A DNA stretch of 64,000 nt from Metarhizium brunneum (lineage: Eukaryota > Ascomycota > Sordariomycetes > Hypocreales > Clavicipitaceae), in assembly GCF_013426205.1 (NCBI RefSeq), contig NC_089423.1, forward strand, positions 1,550,001 to 1,614,000, in the 5' to 3' direction. Of the stretch, positions 36,387 to 48,005 are shown one piece after another (positions within the stretch are counted from its first letter, which is position 1; each line of letters opens with the position of its first letter). The translations under genes were made by a program, and so were the position numbers. A model generated the notes under the pieces. The model had not been told where the DNA came from. It ran no database searches and saw only the letters and a program-made list of their open reading frames with translations.

Positions 36387-38848
36387 ATGCGATTCGGCAA
36401 GACTCTGCGCGAGGCCGTCTACACACCGTGGAAGGACAAGTACATCGACTATGGCAAGCTCAAGACCTTGCTGCACGAGGACAAGTTCGATGACGATACT
36501 GTGCCGTGGACCGAGGAAGACGAGAACCGCTTTTGCGACGAGATCTTCAATGTCCAGCTTGAGAAGGTCGCTCGCTTCCAGCAGGAGCGTTTCGACGCCC
36601 TCAAGCAACGGGTCGATGCTGCCTTTGAGAAGCTCAAGGAACTGTCGCCGGCTGAAGGCGATAAGCCTGCCACGCGCACAGAGGAAGAGACGTCCGAATT
36701 GAAGGAGCTGGAGAAGGAGCTTGACAACATCACCAACGAAGTCAAGGAGCTCAAGAAGTACAGCAGCATCAATTACACTGGATTTTTGAAGATCGTCAAG
36801 AAGCATGACCGCAAGCGAGGGGACCGGTACAAGGTCCGCCCCATGATGCAGCTTAGTCTGTCGCAGCGGCCATTCAATTCGGAGCAGGGCTACTCGCCAT
36901 TGCTAAACAAGCTGTCCATCATGTACTTTGCTATTCGACAGCAACTCGAAGGTGCTTCTGCGGAGCAGACTGTGCCGAATTTGGACACCCAGGGAGAGAC
37001 GCATAATGGGGAGCGGTACACTGCTCACAAGTGTAGGTGGAACTATTGCCTTGGAGCTGGAGTCCTCTGTTTGTTCAACGTATGCTGACCAAAGCCACAC
37101 TCACAGTCTGGGTCCATCCCGATAACCTACTCGAGGTCAAGACGTTGATTCTCCGCCGACTTCCCGCTCTTGTGTACAGCGACCAGACATCCAAGGAGGT
37201 TGATGGCAACGACTCGCCTGCCATTACGTCTCTCTATTTCGACAATAAAAAGTTTGAACTCTACTCCGAGAAAGTTGACCGTCAGTCAGAGACGTCTTCT
37301 CTTCGATTGCGTTGGTATGGTCAGCTGAATACCCGGCCCGAAATATTCGTAGAGCAGAAGGCCGCCGATGCCTCCGGTCTAAGTGAGGAGCACAAGTTCA
37401 CCATCAAGGACAAATATGTCAAGCCGTTTATTGATGGAGAGTATGCCATGGAGAAGGCTGTGCAAAAAATGGAGCGCCAGGGCCAGCCCGAAGAGAAGAT
37501 TGAAAGCTACAAGGCAACTGTGGCCAAGATACAGGACTTTGTCAAGCAGAAGCAGCTGTCTCCGGTCTTGAGAGCAAACTACTCCCGAACGGCCTTCCAG
37601 AAGCCTCTGGACGATCGCGTCCGCATCTCCATTGATACCAATCTCGCATTCATTCGAGAAGATACTCTCGACTCTGAACGTCCCTGCCGTGACCCGAAAG
37701 ACTGGCATCGAGCCGATATCGACAACAGCAGCATGACGTATCCGTTCCGAAACATCAACCAGAGCGAGGTTTCCAAGTTTCCATTCGCCGTGCTGGACAT
37801 CAAACTCAAGGAAGATAGCAATCGTAGGCGACCCGTGTGGATCGAGGATCTCATGGGCTCACATCTTGTTCACCCGTCACCGAGGTTCTCCAAGTTTGTT
37901 CATGGTGTTGCCTCGCTGTTCGAAGACCATGTGAACAACCTGCCTTTTTGGCTCAGTGATCTCGAGACGGACATTCGCAAGGATCCTCAGACGGCGTTCG
38001 AACAAGAGGAGCAGAGACGAGCCCAGAGGGCCGACGACGCAATTGCCGTGGGCAGCTTGATTGGCACAGTGCCCAGCTCGTACAGGGCTGCGCAGAGCTC
38101 GCCTGTGGGCAAGTCGTATTTGGCTGACAGAATGGCGGCAGACTCCAAGGCAGCCTTGTCCACTTCCCTTCGAAGGAAGAGTGGCATTGCCAACGGTGAA
38201 GAAGAAGGCGAATCCAGCAACTCCCCACAGCAGCTAGAAGAACAAAGACAGAGACGTGGAGGCTACGGTACCCTTTCATCTGTGCTGCCCGGTCTCTCGC
38301 TGTCCAAGTATGCCAAGGCGAAACGTGCCCAAAAGGCACGGCTTCCCGAGGGTGTTGTTGAGCCGAAGCAATGGATCAAAAACATGGGTGAGCTAAAGGT
38401 CGAACCCAAAGTGTGGCTGGCGAATGAGAGAACATTTCTCAAGTGGCAGAATATTGCCATTCTCCAGGGCAGTCTGGCCTTGGCACTTTACACCGCAGCT
38501 GGCGAAAGCTTGCTTGCAGAGATGATGGGCATTGTCTACGTGATCATTGCGGCGTTTGCAGGGCTCTGGGGCTACTACATACATCAGGCACGGAGAGAAA
38601 TGATTATGGAGAGAAGCGGAAAGGACTTTGATAATATGCTTGGGCCAATGATAATTAGTATTGCGCTAATGGTGGCGCTTGTTGTGAATTTTGTGTTGCA
38701 GGTGAGTATTTCAGATGAAACGCAGATCATTTGGCGGCCGGAGGTGTTGTACAGCCGACTGACCATTGTTTTGCAGTACCAGAAGGCGTTTTCGAAATTG
38801 AACCGCGGTAACAATGGCACGGGCGTGATCTCGGAAGAGCTGAGGTGA
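36387..38848 (+). CDS. Vacuolar transporter chaperone, Vtc2/Vtc3-type SPX protein
   Basis: Subunit of the vacuolar polyphosphate polymerase (VTC) complex. Exons 36387-37032, 37107-38701 and 38777-38848 (770 residues). The N-terminus MRFGKTLREAVYTPWKDKYI, then DYGKLKTLL, is an SPX domain resembling Vtc2/Vtc3 rather than Vtc4. The SPX lysine cluster for inositol pyrophosphates is seen at about 135-143 (KIVKKHDRK). The VTC tunnel-like domain covers about 217-520, and three membrane segments of the DUF202/Vtc1-like region lie near the end (ILQGSLALALYTAAG; GIVYVIIAAFAGLWGYYI; MIISIALMVALVVNFVL). I chose ATG 36387 because SPX proteins begin M-x-F-G. Intron 2 is 75 nt, stop-free and a multiple of three. 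Vtc2/3 tunnels are regulatory, so catalysis would need a Vtc4 elsewhere. Confidence 0.88.
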
Positions 38849-40140
38849 CGGAGTGGTGGACGCAATGCTCGCTATGGGGAGTCGAGTCGAAGCAAGGCCT
38901 GTGCTTTGAGAGCTGGTACCAGGCTGTGTAAGATGAAGCTTTTTGGACAGGCCTATATCTATGATTGAATGTGTCGCAAGTACTAGTAAGACGAAGGAGG
39001 ATTCGTTGAAAGCATGGTTGTTGGGACGAAGCATTTTGTATAGTTTGGATAAGTCAATTAAACAGCTGGACCATGGAGTCTTGAAACGTCAACACCTGGG
39101 GCCAAACGAATGCGAACGACACGACGACAATCCAGCTCGGTCATGCGACAGTGAAACGTGCTTGAGCGGACGGATGTTTCTCCAGTGCAAGTGCAGTCCT
39201 TGAAGTCGGAGTACGGGATATTGACGGAGGAGCCAGTTAGATCCGCATAAAAGGGCTTTCTTGGTAAACAAGTGCTCGTTGAGCTGAAAATTCGAAGACA
39301 AATTCGAACGGGTTTGTTGGTGCACGCATCTGCATTGCGTAAAGAAGCATGTTGACGTGGTCCCTCATTTGGCCAACGGCAACCCATCCTTTGCGGGAGG
39401 CATGTTGTTGGCGATTGGTCGTGGGCGAGAGCTGCAGCGCCGCCCCCCGTCAGCGTTCCATGTCTTGCCCAACCTCGTGCTGTGTGCTCTCATCCAAGTC
39501 TGGTTCATGTACTCCGTACCAGACGGATCCATGATCCAACCAGCCTCCTCGTATGCTTGCCCGGATCCTCAAAACGACACATGCCGATTCTTCGCCCTCC
39601 CTGCATCAAGAGTTGGCTGCCGACTTCTGGGGCGTTCTGATTGTCTTTTCGTCTTCTCTCTTTCCTATTCAACAATATTCTGGTCATTGTTTGTTGCGGG
39701 CCGAAAAGCTTACCGCCATTGTTCTTGGACCATGAGCATAATAGGGTAATGCGGCTATCCGACGCCTGGCTCATTACCCGTTCGTTCTTTTCTTATTCTT
39801 TTTTTGTGACACGACCGAGCGAAGCGCTGACTGGGGTTGTTATTCATGCGAGCATGACATTGGGTATATTTGAGAGATTAGGTGGCGCTGCCTTCTGGTC
39901 GCCATAAGACGCCGACACTCTTGCATCAAGCAATTGGCACACGCCTGCGAGTCTACGAGCGATTTGGCTTGGCACTTCATTTATTTCAATATCTTTTTTC
40001 AAGGCAGACAAAGGTTGGCGACAGAGTGTGATATCGGGAACACAGCGGAGCCGTTCGGAGCCATTACGCGTTGTGCCCCATGAGTTGAGCGCGTGCGGGA
40101 CAGTTTTGCCGGCGATCTCGTGTTCCTTTCCGATGCCAAG
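38849..40140. other. Intergenic region
   Basis: 1.3 kb without a supported gene. GTACTCCGTAC at 39509-39519. The last 60 bases before 40141 are open in the downstream gene's frame but contain no ATG. Confidence 0.5.
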
Positions 40141-43007
40141 ATGGATGATGAAAAGGCCACCACGAAAAAGAAGAAGGGATTCTTCAGCGGTATTCTGCGC
40201 ACAAAAAGCCTGGCGTCGCGGGGGCTGAAGGCATTTCGGGGCCGGGGCGCTTCGGCCTCGGACGGCGATAAGCTGAAGCAGGATAGAGCGACGACGACGA
40301 CGACGACGACGACGACGGCGACGAGACGGGCACCGCCTGACCAAGAGCCAGCAAAGGCAAGAAAGGCGCAGAGAAGAGAGTACGGTAACGGGGGTGAGAC
40401 ACCGCGCAGGGTCAATGGCGATGAGGCGCCGCGAAGGCCCAAGATTGATGCCGCACAGCGAAATGCAGGTGACGTGCCACGACGGGTCACAATCGACGAC
40501 ACATCCCGGAACGGAGGGGAACATACATCGCGGAAATTGAACGGGAACAGTAGCATACCGCGCAAGAACACTCGGGCGAGTAAACCTACGGCCGCGCCGT
40601 TGGCAGATGAACCAACGCCATCTTCGCGAAGACGGCCTCGACGACCGAAACCTGAGCCAGAAGGTGATGACGGACATGCTGATCCAAAGGACAGGCAGAG
40701 CAGCAAGACTTTTGGGGAGGGTAGAGTTGATACGCCTCCGCCGCCGACATTAACAGAATGGCCTCCGCCAGGACTGTCCAACGATGACGAATTACCACCT
40801 CAGCATGCTATGGAGCTTATTACCCGGGGTGCACCGCTACATAAAGGACACAGAAGGGACATCCCACATGCACCGGACAATTATTACGCTCTGTACTCGA
40901 CAACTTCAAGTAGTCGATCCGACGACACAGATGCCATGAGCCTCCACGACTCCATGACACCACTCATGACGCTTCGTCTCCAAGGTCCAGGACGACCAGC
41001 CACGCCCTGGGAGTCCCTAGAGCAACCCAGCTGCGCATTCCTCTATGGTCAACGACCTGGAACTATAACCCTGAACCAATGGGTCTCTATGTCCTCTTCA
41101 CTTCCGCCAACCATTGCCCTCCGAGACTCGGGTGTCCTCCCCCGCAACATGGGTCTATCTCACATCCTCGAGCGTCTAAAGGAGCTTCAGGCAGGACTGG
41201 AAGACGACGACGAAGGCCTACTTTATAGGATACTATACAAAAGAATCCTCCGTGACCCGGAACGCATTCTAAACCCCCACAAGACACTCGACAAACAAAT
41301 CACGGATTTATTGCTCGTCCTGTCACGTCCCGACTGGATTGATTTCACGGAGCCCAAGAACCAGGTCGTTACGCGGTTCATATTCAACCCAGAGGAAATC
41401 AACCCGGACGTGTATCGCAAGTTTTTCCATCAGTTGCTCCTCAGTCTCGAGCTGGAGTTGAGAATTCATTCCAGAAGCCATGGGGAATGGGCGAGGGAGA
41501 GGCTGTTGGGCCAGATTCCGCCAACTATACGGTGGAATTTGGCGCTGGCGAGGAGATGGAGGGAACATGTGAGGGTGGATGGGTTTGGGTCAATGCCTGA
41601 GCAGAGTGAGTTTGTATCTTTGTTCCATGTCGCCTTTGGCCTTGTTTTCCTTTTTGCTTTCTCTGTTTTATGCTCCACAAGTTGTTACTGGTGTTAATGA
41701 GTTTTTTTTAAGCAAATCTGCGGTATAAATTAAAGAAGCGGCAGGTCAAGGTTCTCAAACGGTTTGCGCAGGCAATGAAGTGGCCGAATTTGGACCCTAC
41801 CATGGAGAGTCTGAGAGTTCATGACGAAGAGTTTCGACTTGATTCGATTAGTTCGGATGCGTTTGCCTTCTTTAGCGGTCTTGTACTGCCAGGGGTGAGA
41901 TATCTTGACGCCCCTTTTTCTTGACAACTGCATTCCAACCCATCAGCTGACACTACGACAGCCTACATTCCCATTTCTCATTATGAATACCCTCATTGAC
42001 CTCGACCCCGACTCTGGCACCGACGAGCTTGCTCTCCTCTCTCATATCAACCCCCAATGCGGCTTTCAGTATTGTAATAGTCACACGTACTGGTCGGCAA
42101 GCTGCATTGTCGGCAAAGTCATCGCCCCGACGTGCTGTTGCGTGGCCGGCTGGGTCGGCCCAGGACGGCCAACCTTGGACCTCGGGCGGTCCCAGATCGC
42201 ACGCATTCGCACGCGGCGGCCCAAACAAATGGATCGCCGCATAGGCCCCGAAGACGTGGAGAGCATGAAGGAGAGATCCGACCCTCTGGGCCCCGCGGCT
42301 CAGTCCTACCCGGTGGACGAATACACCCTCGTCGTCCCCGACGAAGACTCCTTCGCCGTCGACACGGTCCGCATCGAACTCCTGGGCTTCAAGCCCGTCG
42401 TGGCAATGGCAGAAGACACAATTGCCAACCCCGGCCCGCGGGTCTTTGATGCCACGGTGCAATTTGCCATTGACGGCATGTCGTGGCCGTTGAGACTCAT
42501 GTACGACGTCTCGTTTGTAACCGCGTGGCCGTGCTCGCTGCCTCCGCACCCGCTGTTCTTTGACTACGTCTACCGCGTCGTCAAGGCGGACGAGGTGGTG
42601 CGTGTCCGGGACTGGGGAGGGCTGTATTACAAGGACCTGAGGAGTGGCTCGGCTAGTGCGCGGTCCAGCCCTGCGCCGCCGTTCTACAACATGGGATACG
42701 ATGACGACTGCGACTTTATTGACGACGATGGGGACGACGAGAAGGTGCTTGTGGTGGAGGCATATGGCGTGGCGGACAATGAGGTACTGGCCAGAGCTTG
42801 GTGCTCACACTGGGGACTCAGTGCGGTGGTGGCTGATATACGAAAGACGTGGTGAGTTTTTTTTCCATTTCTGAGCTGCCGAGTGCCGGGGATAGAGTTG
42901 CTGACTTGGTGGATAGCATGGCTTGTGCAATTCGGGAAGCATATGCTGCTACTATCACAGTGGTTATTATGGTTGATTCGCGGTATGATGGGGATGCGGA
43001 GGCGTGA
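40141..43007 (+). CDS. Conserved uncharacterised ascomycete protein
   Basis: Four exons: 40141-41605, 41713-41894, 41962-42851 and 42917-43007 (875 residues), all with GTGAG-type donors. ATG 40141 is the first ATG in the frame. Residues 1 to ~260 are basic, low-complexity and probably disordered (TKKKKGFFSGILRTK; a Thr9 run from nine ACG codons at 40291-40317; repeated RRV/PRR). A globular part begins near ESLEQPSCAFLYGQRPGTI. It continues with helical segments (YRILYKRILRDPERILNP; FHQLLLSLELELRIHSRSH; LRYKLKKRQVKVLKRFAQAM). The C-terminal part has well-formed, compact motifs: FPFLIMNTLIDLDPDS, INPQCGFQYCNSHTYWSASC, CCCVAGWVGPGRP and GRSQIARIRTRRPKQMD. The closed splice phases and domain-like C-terminus argue for a real conserved gene. 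I do not recognise the family and assign no function. No membrane segment or signal peptide is evident. Confidence 0.8.
40291..40317 (+). repeat. (ACG)9 coding microsatellite
   Basis: Nine ACG codons give Thr9 in the disordered N-terminal part of the uncharacterised protein. It is in frame and likely length-variable. Confidence 0.9.
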
Positions 43008-44784
43008 ACCGGCAGGGAGGAGGCCCATGATTGAACGAATGATTGATGAAGCGTATCTGTAGTAATATTGCTAGCTTTGTGGATTGAATACACCTGATTT
43101 GAAGGTCACGCGGACAATTTTTATTTTTATTTTTATTTTTTTTCGGTTGAAGTATGGATTTGCCAGGGGTGTTTTTGGGCCTCGAGAAGTTCGAGGAGAC
43201 CCCGACCCCCTCGTGCCGGTGGTACTCGGTCGGTCATAGCTTGTCTGGAGAGGTGTGGACCCGCGGGGAGTTCGGTGACGGAAGCCGCGCCATCAATCTC
43301 TCTGTCTCCAAAGCTGCCCCCCGCTCAGTCCTCACGTACGGAGTAAATTCCGGGACAATGGATAATCTCGCCACTGGGAATGCTGTCCAGTCGCAGGTAT
43401 CTGCATGGCGGGAGAGGTCTGTGCTGGGGCGGCGACGGACTCTCAAATTCAATGGCGATCCCACTCCAAGACAAACTTAAGGGCAGTTGTTTTCAACAGC
43501 GGAGAGCCAGCAATCGGAGGATCGAGCAGGCGATGAAGACTTTCTACACAGACATCGACCTTTGACTTGGTTGCTTGGGTGCCAACCTACTTAAGTACCA
43601 AGCTCCATATGTACAAAACAATAGTACCTAGCTAGGCAGGTCCGGACTGTCCACTCGCAAAAGTTGGCACCACGAAAACATCTTCATTCATGTAGTCTCA
43701 GAGGATCGCTTAGAGTAGGCGGCTTCCCCGGCCCCAGAATTTTATGACCCGCTGGGCCGCTGGTGGTGGGGCGGCCTGCAGAAGGGCTGGGGGCTTTGTT
43801 CAGGGCTTTTCAGGGCTGCCCAGGACCGGATTGGCGGTGGTACATGTAGTTCGCCCAGCCATGATGGTTTCAATTCAACCAGATTGAGTGTTCTGGATGG
43901 TTTCGGGTCTGGTGGCTTCTGGAGCTCCATGTCGGGACTCCACTGGCCGGCAGCTACGATTGACTGCACAATCGTACTCCGTAGACTCAAACTACTCCGT
44001 AAGTAAGCTGTGATCTACACCACAAAATAGCTCTCTTTGGCGGGGAGTGGCTCCAGTGTCAGGGTTCAGTCTCTGGGTTTCTGCCCCAGTGCCGTCATTG
44101 TCCTCCACTCGACCATGAGAAAGAAGCAGCCAGAGTAATGCAGTTGACCCTTTAAATCTCGTCCATCTACCTAGGTAGGTTATCCGGCAGCAAAACCCAA
44201 GCTGCATTCGTCACACCTCTCTCCCCTCACCCTTTGCGTCCGAACCGTTCGAAGCATCTGAATCAAGTCTGTTCCGCCCCTCACTCTCACACCCTCCCCC
44301 GCCAACAACGTGGCGGTGGTCTTGCATTCTTCCGCACCCATTCGATACGCGAAATCATCCACAAAACTCTCAGTTTAGCAAGACGCAGCCAAGTTCTCTC
44401 TCGGTTCGGTGTGCGGAGTAGCTCGGCGAGGTCAGAAGGCTTCCGACGGGCGAGAAACAAGCAAGCACACACACAGAACGGGCTATTATTTGCACAGACG
44501 ACGCACCTCCAATCCATCCGGAACGCCACCGATTGCCCCTCCCTCCCGCTTGTCACCCAGAAGCTGTTGAGCTTGAGCTTGCTTGATTGGGACAATCATG
44601 TACGCGTACAATAAACCCATCAAGGCCATGGAGTGAGTCTCGCCCTTCTTCCTGTTGCCGTCCCAATCTGCTTCACCTTCCTTCGACATCTCTTCATTGT
44701 TCGAGCTGCGTCTTGATCAATTGGTAATCTTCGCCGGCTATACGTTTCAAATCTGGACACTCCTGTGCTTTAGAAGCTTCCGCA
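43008..44784. other. Intergenic region and leader of the FGGY kinase gene
   Basis: About 1.8 kb. ATTTTT repeats at about 43117-43143. ACGGAGTA at 43338, and two direct TACTCCGTA copies at 43975 and 43993. ACCTAGGT-type palindromes at about 43625 and 44167-44178 (CTACCTAGGTAG). A 12-codon upstream frame (44598-44636, MYAYNKPIKAME) ends at TGA and overlaps a GTGAGT donor, so this stretch probably belongs to the spliced leader. Confidence 0.5.
43975..44001. repeat. Two direct copies of TACTCCGTA, 18 bp apart
   Basis: Copies at 43975-43983 and 43993-44001 in the same orientation, in the leader region of the FGGY kinase gene. Confidence 0.9.
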
Positions 44785-46942
44785 ATGGACAATTTAGCTA
44801 CTCGAATGGTTAATACTGACGGATTGCCACCCGTGAGCAGGCCGCCCAGTGTCTCGGTAATCCCCCCCCAACCCCCCAAATCCCAAACCTGACAGCTTCT
44901 ACGGAGCACTACTATGGATTGCTGTTTTCTGTAGCTTCAGTTTGCATTTGCGGATGTTGAGAAGAGCTCCATTATTGCATATCGGCGACCTGAAGAAGCT
45001 AGTCTCGAGAGCATCACGAATAGTTGACTAACATGAGTGGCTTACATAGGACTATTACATTGGAGTAGACGTTGGTACTGGCTCTGCCCGTGCTTGTATC
45101 ATTGACGAAACTGGTGATATTAAAGCATTGGCTTCGGAAAACATCAAGCTGTGGCAGCCCGAAACGGGATACTATGTACGAGATCCTGCCTCCCCGCGTC
45201 CCCCAAGCTTGCATTTTCGCCACCACTAACAGCGTTCAGGAGCAATCTACCACAGATATTTGGCAGTGCATTTGCGAGTGCGTCCGGCGAGTCGTGATTG
45301 ACTCGAATGTCGATCCAAGCCTCATTAAAGGCATTGGTTTCGACGCTACTTGCTCGCTTGCCGTCTTTTACGCCGACACGGATGAGCCCGTACCCGTCAC
45401 TGGCCCAGAGTTCACCAACGATGGCCAGGACCGCAACGTTATTCTCTGGCTCGACCACCGACCCGTTGACGAGACTGAATTGATCAACAGCACCAAGCAC
45501 AAGCTCCTCAAATATGTTGGTGGCAAGATGAGCATCGAGATGGAGATCCCCAAGATTCTTTGGCTCAAGAATAATATGCCTGCAGAACAGTTTGCCCGCT
45601 GCAAGTTTTACGATTTGGGCGACGCGCTTACCCACTTGGCCACTGGTAATGAGGCCCGTAGCTTCTGCAGCACAGTCTGCAAGCAGGGATATGTCCCTAT
45701 CGGCGTTGACAATAGTGAGAAGGGCTGGCAGGAGGACTTTTTCGAGACCATTGGCCTCGAGGATTTGTCCAAGAACAACTTTGAGAGAATGGGAGGTGTT
45801 CATGGTGTGGTGAGTTGAATAACCCGCGGGCGTCTATGCCAATTCATCCTGACCAATATCCGCAGAATGGAACATATTTCAGCGCCGGTGAGTCTGTCGG
45901 CACATTGAGCCGCCAGGCCGCTTACCAGCTGGGTCTTCCCATGGGCATTGCTGTAGGAAGTGGCGTCATTGATGCCTACGCAGGTTGGATTGGTACCGTC
46001 GGCGCCAAGGTCGACCTCGGTGATGACGAACTCAATGCCAATGTGCCTCACAACGATCTTTCACAGGCCTTCACTCGCTTGGCTGCCGTAGCAGGTACCT
46101 CAACTTGCCATTTGGCCATGTCCAAAGACCCTGTCTTTGTTCCTGGCGTTTGGGGCCCATATCGAGATGTTTTGCTTCCTGGCTACTGGCTGGCTGAGGG
46201 TGGTCAGTCTGCCACCGGGGAGCTTCTGCGACACATGCTGGATATTCATCCGGCGTACAACGAGACTTGCGCGCTCGCCAAGGCCGAGGACAAGCACATT
46301 TACGATTTCTTGAACGCTCATCTGGAGTATATGGCCTCGAAGCACAATGCTCCTGGCATTCCTTATCTTGGGCGGCATCACTTCTTCTACGGTGATTTGT
46401 GGGGGAACCGGTCTCCAATCGCTGATCCCAACATGAAGGGATCAATGATCGGCCTTGACAGCGACAAGAGCACCGACAACATGGCTTTATGGTATTATGC
46501 CACCATGGAATTCATTGCCATGCAGACCCGTCAGATCATTGAGCAAATGAACACGGCCGGCCACGAAATCTCATCCATCTTCATGTCCGGTTCTCAGTGC
46601 CAGAATCCCGTGCTGATGAATCTGCTTGCCACAACCTGCGGCATGCCAGTCCTTATCCCACGATATGTTCATGCTGCCGTCGTCCACGGAGCAGCCATGC
46701 TAGGTGCCAAGGCAGCCAGCCACAACAAAGAGGATGGCTCCGAGCCAGAGACCCTCTGGGACATTATGGACCGCATGAGCAAGCGCGGCCGGTTGGTCGA
46801 GCCGGGTACTGATGCTGGTGAGAAGGCGCTTCTCAATGCTAAGTACGAAGTCTTCCTGGAGATGTGTCAATCACAGCAGCTGTACCGCAAGAAGATCGAC
46901 AAGGCCGTTGAGAAATGGAGCGCCGAGTTTGGTGGCGACTAG
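44785..46942 (+). CDS. FGGY-family carbohydrate kinase, D-ribulokinase-like
   Basis: ATP-dependent sugar kinase of the FGGY pentulose group, resembling yeast YDR109C and human FGGY, which phosphorylate D-ribulose (metabolite repair). Preferred exons: 44785-44832, 45050-45175, 45240-45809 and 45866-46942 (606 residues, all phases 0). Exon 2 opens with the ATPase phosphate-1 loop DYYIGVDVGTGSARACIID. KGIGFDATCSLAVF and NVILWLDHRPVDE are typical of the clade. SGVIDAYAGWIGTVGAK holds the expected catalytic Asp. The adenosine motif region is near SGSQCQNPVLMNLLATTCGM. The first exon is uncertain: ATG 44785 gives a phase-0 join, whereas ATG 44598 (MYAYNKPIKAMe) ends at a good GTGAGT donor but does not join any later exon in phase. 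Substrate is inferred from the clade. Confidence 0.85.
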
Positions 46943-47614
46943 ACAATCGTGGATGAGCATACCATATCAAACAGAATGAATGAACAGGTAGATAAGGTAA
47001 CATTAGGAGGTACTATACACGGGTTGGGTATCGAGTTTGGGATATTTTTCATGAAATGATTGCATATAGATATTCGTTTTATCATTTTCAAGGTCAAGTA
47101 CGCCGTACATAGAGGTAATTTTTTCAGACGTATTTGATTGCCAATGGCATAGTGATGTATAATTCCGGAGTAAGTGTACTACAATTCGATAGAAAATGGA
47201 AGAAATTGAAGACATGGGGAAGAGTATGATGAATCAAGTTGTGAGTTGATGCCTTGTATCAAATTGCCAATGTTTCCGCCTCGTGCTGTGGATCCACAGC
47301 AACCAATGACTGGTTGCTAGACGTGGCCGTTGTCAGCGCTTATTGGTCCAAGCTGGCAGCTCCTAGAAAAACAGACCAAAACCTCCAGCCTCGTCCATCA
47401 CCAGATTTCTGAAGCATACAATACACGCTCGCGCGTGGTTGTTCAGTCGGATTGCCTCGCCAACGCACGATTCTACGCACCTACGGACAGTTCATACTCT
47501 TTTTTTTGTTTTCAATTACTACCTTTCTGACCAACTGATCGATCAATTTATTCATCAAGTCATTTTAATTTCGGCTCCTTCCCTCGCTTTCTTGCCCACG
47601 GCAGACACGCCACC
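46943..47614. other. Intergenic region
   Basis: About 670 bases between the FGGY kinase and nic96. No gene. T-rich DNA at 47495-47565 immediately precedes the nic96 start, which has a strong CACCATGG context. Confidence 0.5.
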
Positions 47615-47968
47615 ATGGCTCTCTTCGGCCAGCCGACCACTGGCGCTAGTTCGTCGCCCTTTGGGCAGCCCGCGCAGAATCAACAGCAGACTCAAGGCGG
47701 CGGCGGCATTTTTGGTGCGGCAATGCAAAACAAACCTACGGGTGGAGGACTCTTTGGACAATCGACACAGCAGAGCACGACCCCTACAACTGGTACAACT
47801 GGAGGCATCTTTGGCGCTGCACAACAGAATAAGCCGACCACCGGGGGGGTCTTTGGAGGCGGACAGCAGCAGACTGGAATTACGGGTGGCGGGTTATTTG
47901 GGCAAACACCACAAAGCCAAACGATGGGCACGGCTGGAGGCGGTATCTTTGGCTCACAGCCTCAGGCT

Positions 47969-48005
<37 letters not shown>

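Noticed and set aside
12268..38848. A phosphate-homeostasis gene cluster (PHO80-like cyclin plus VTC subunit)
   Set aside because: The two genes are 23 kb apart with unrelated housekeeping genes between them; nothing suggests co-regulation from sequence.
40093..40140. Extension of the uncharacterised protein upstream of 40141
   Set aside because: The open frame there begins with GTG, not ATG; ATG 40141 is the first usable start.
39844..40781. Minus-strand frames of 277 and 260 codons
   Set aside because: They lie opposite the basic, Arg-rich N-terminus of the uncharacterised gene and contain long Val/Arg runs from the (ACG)9 repeat.
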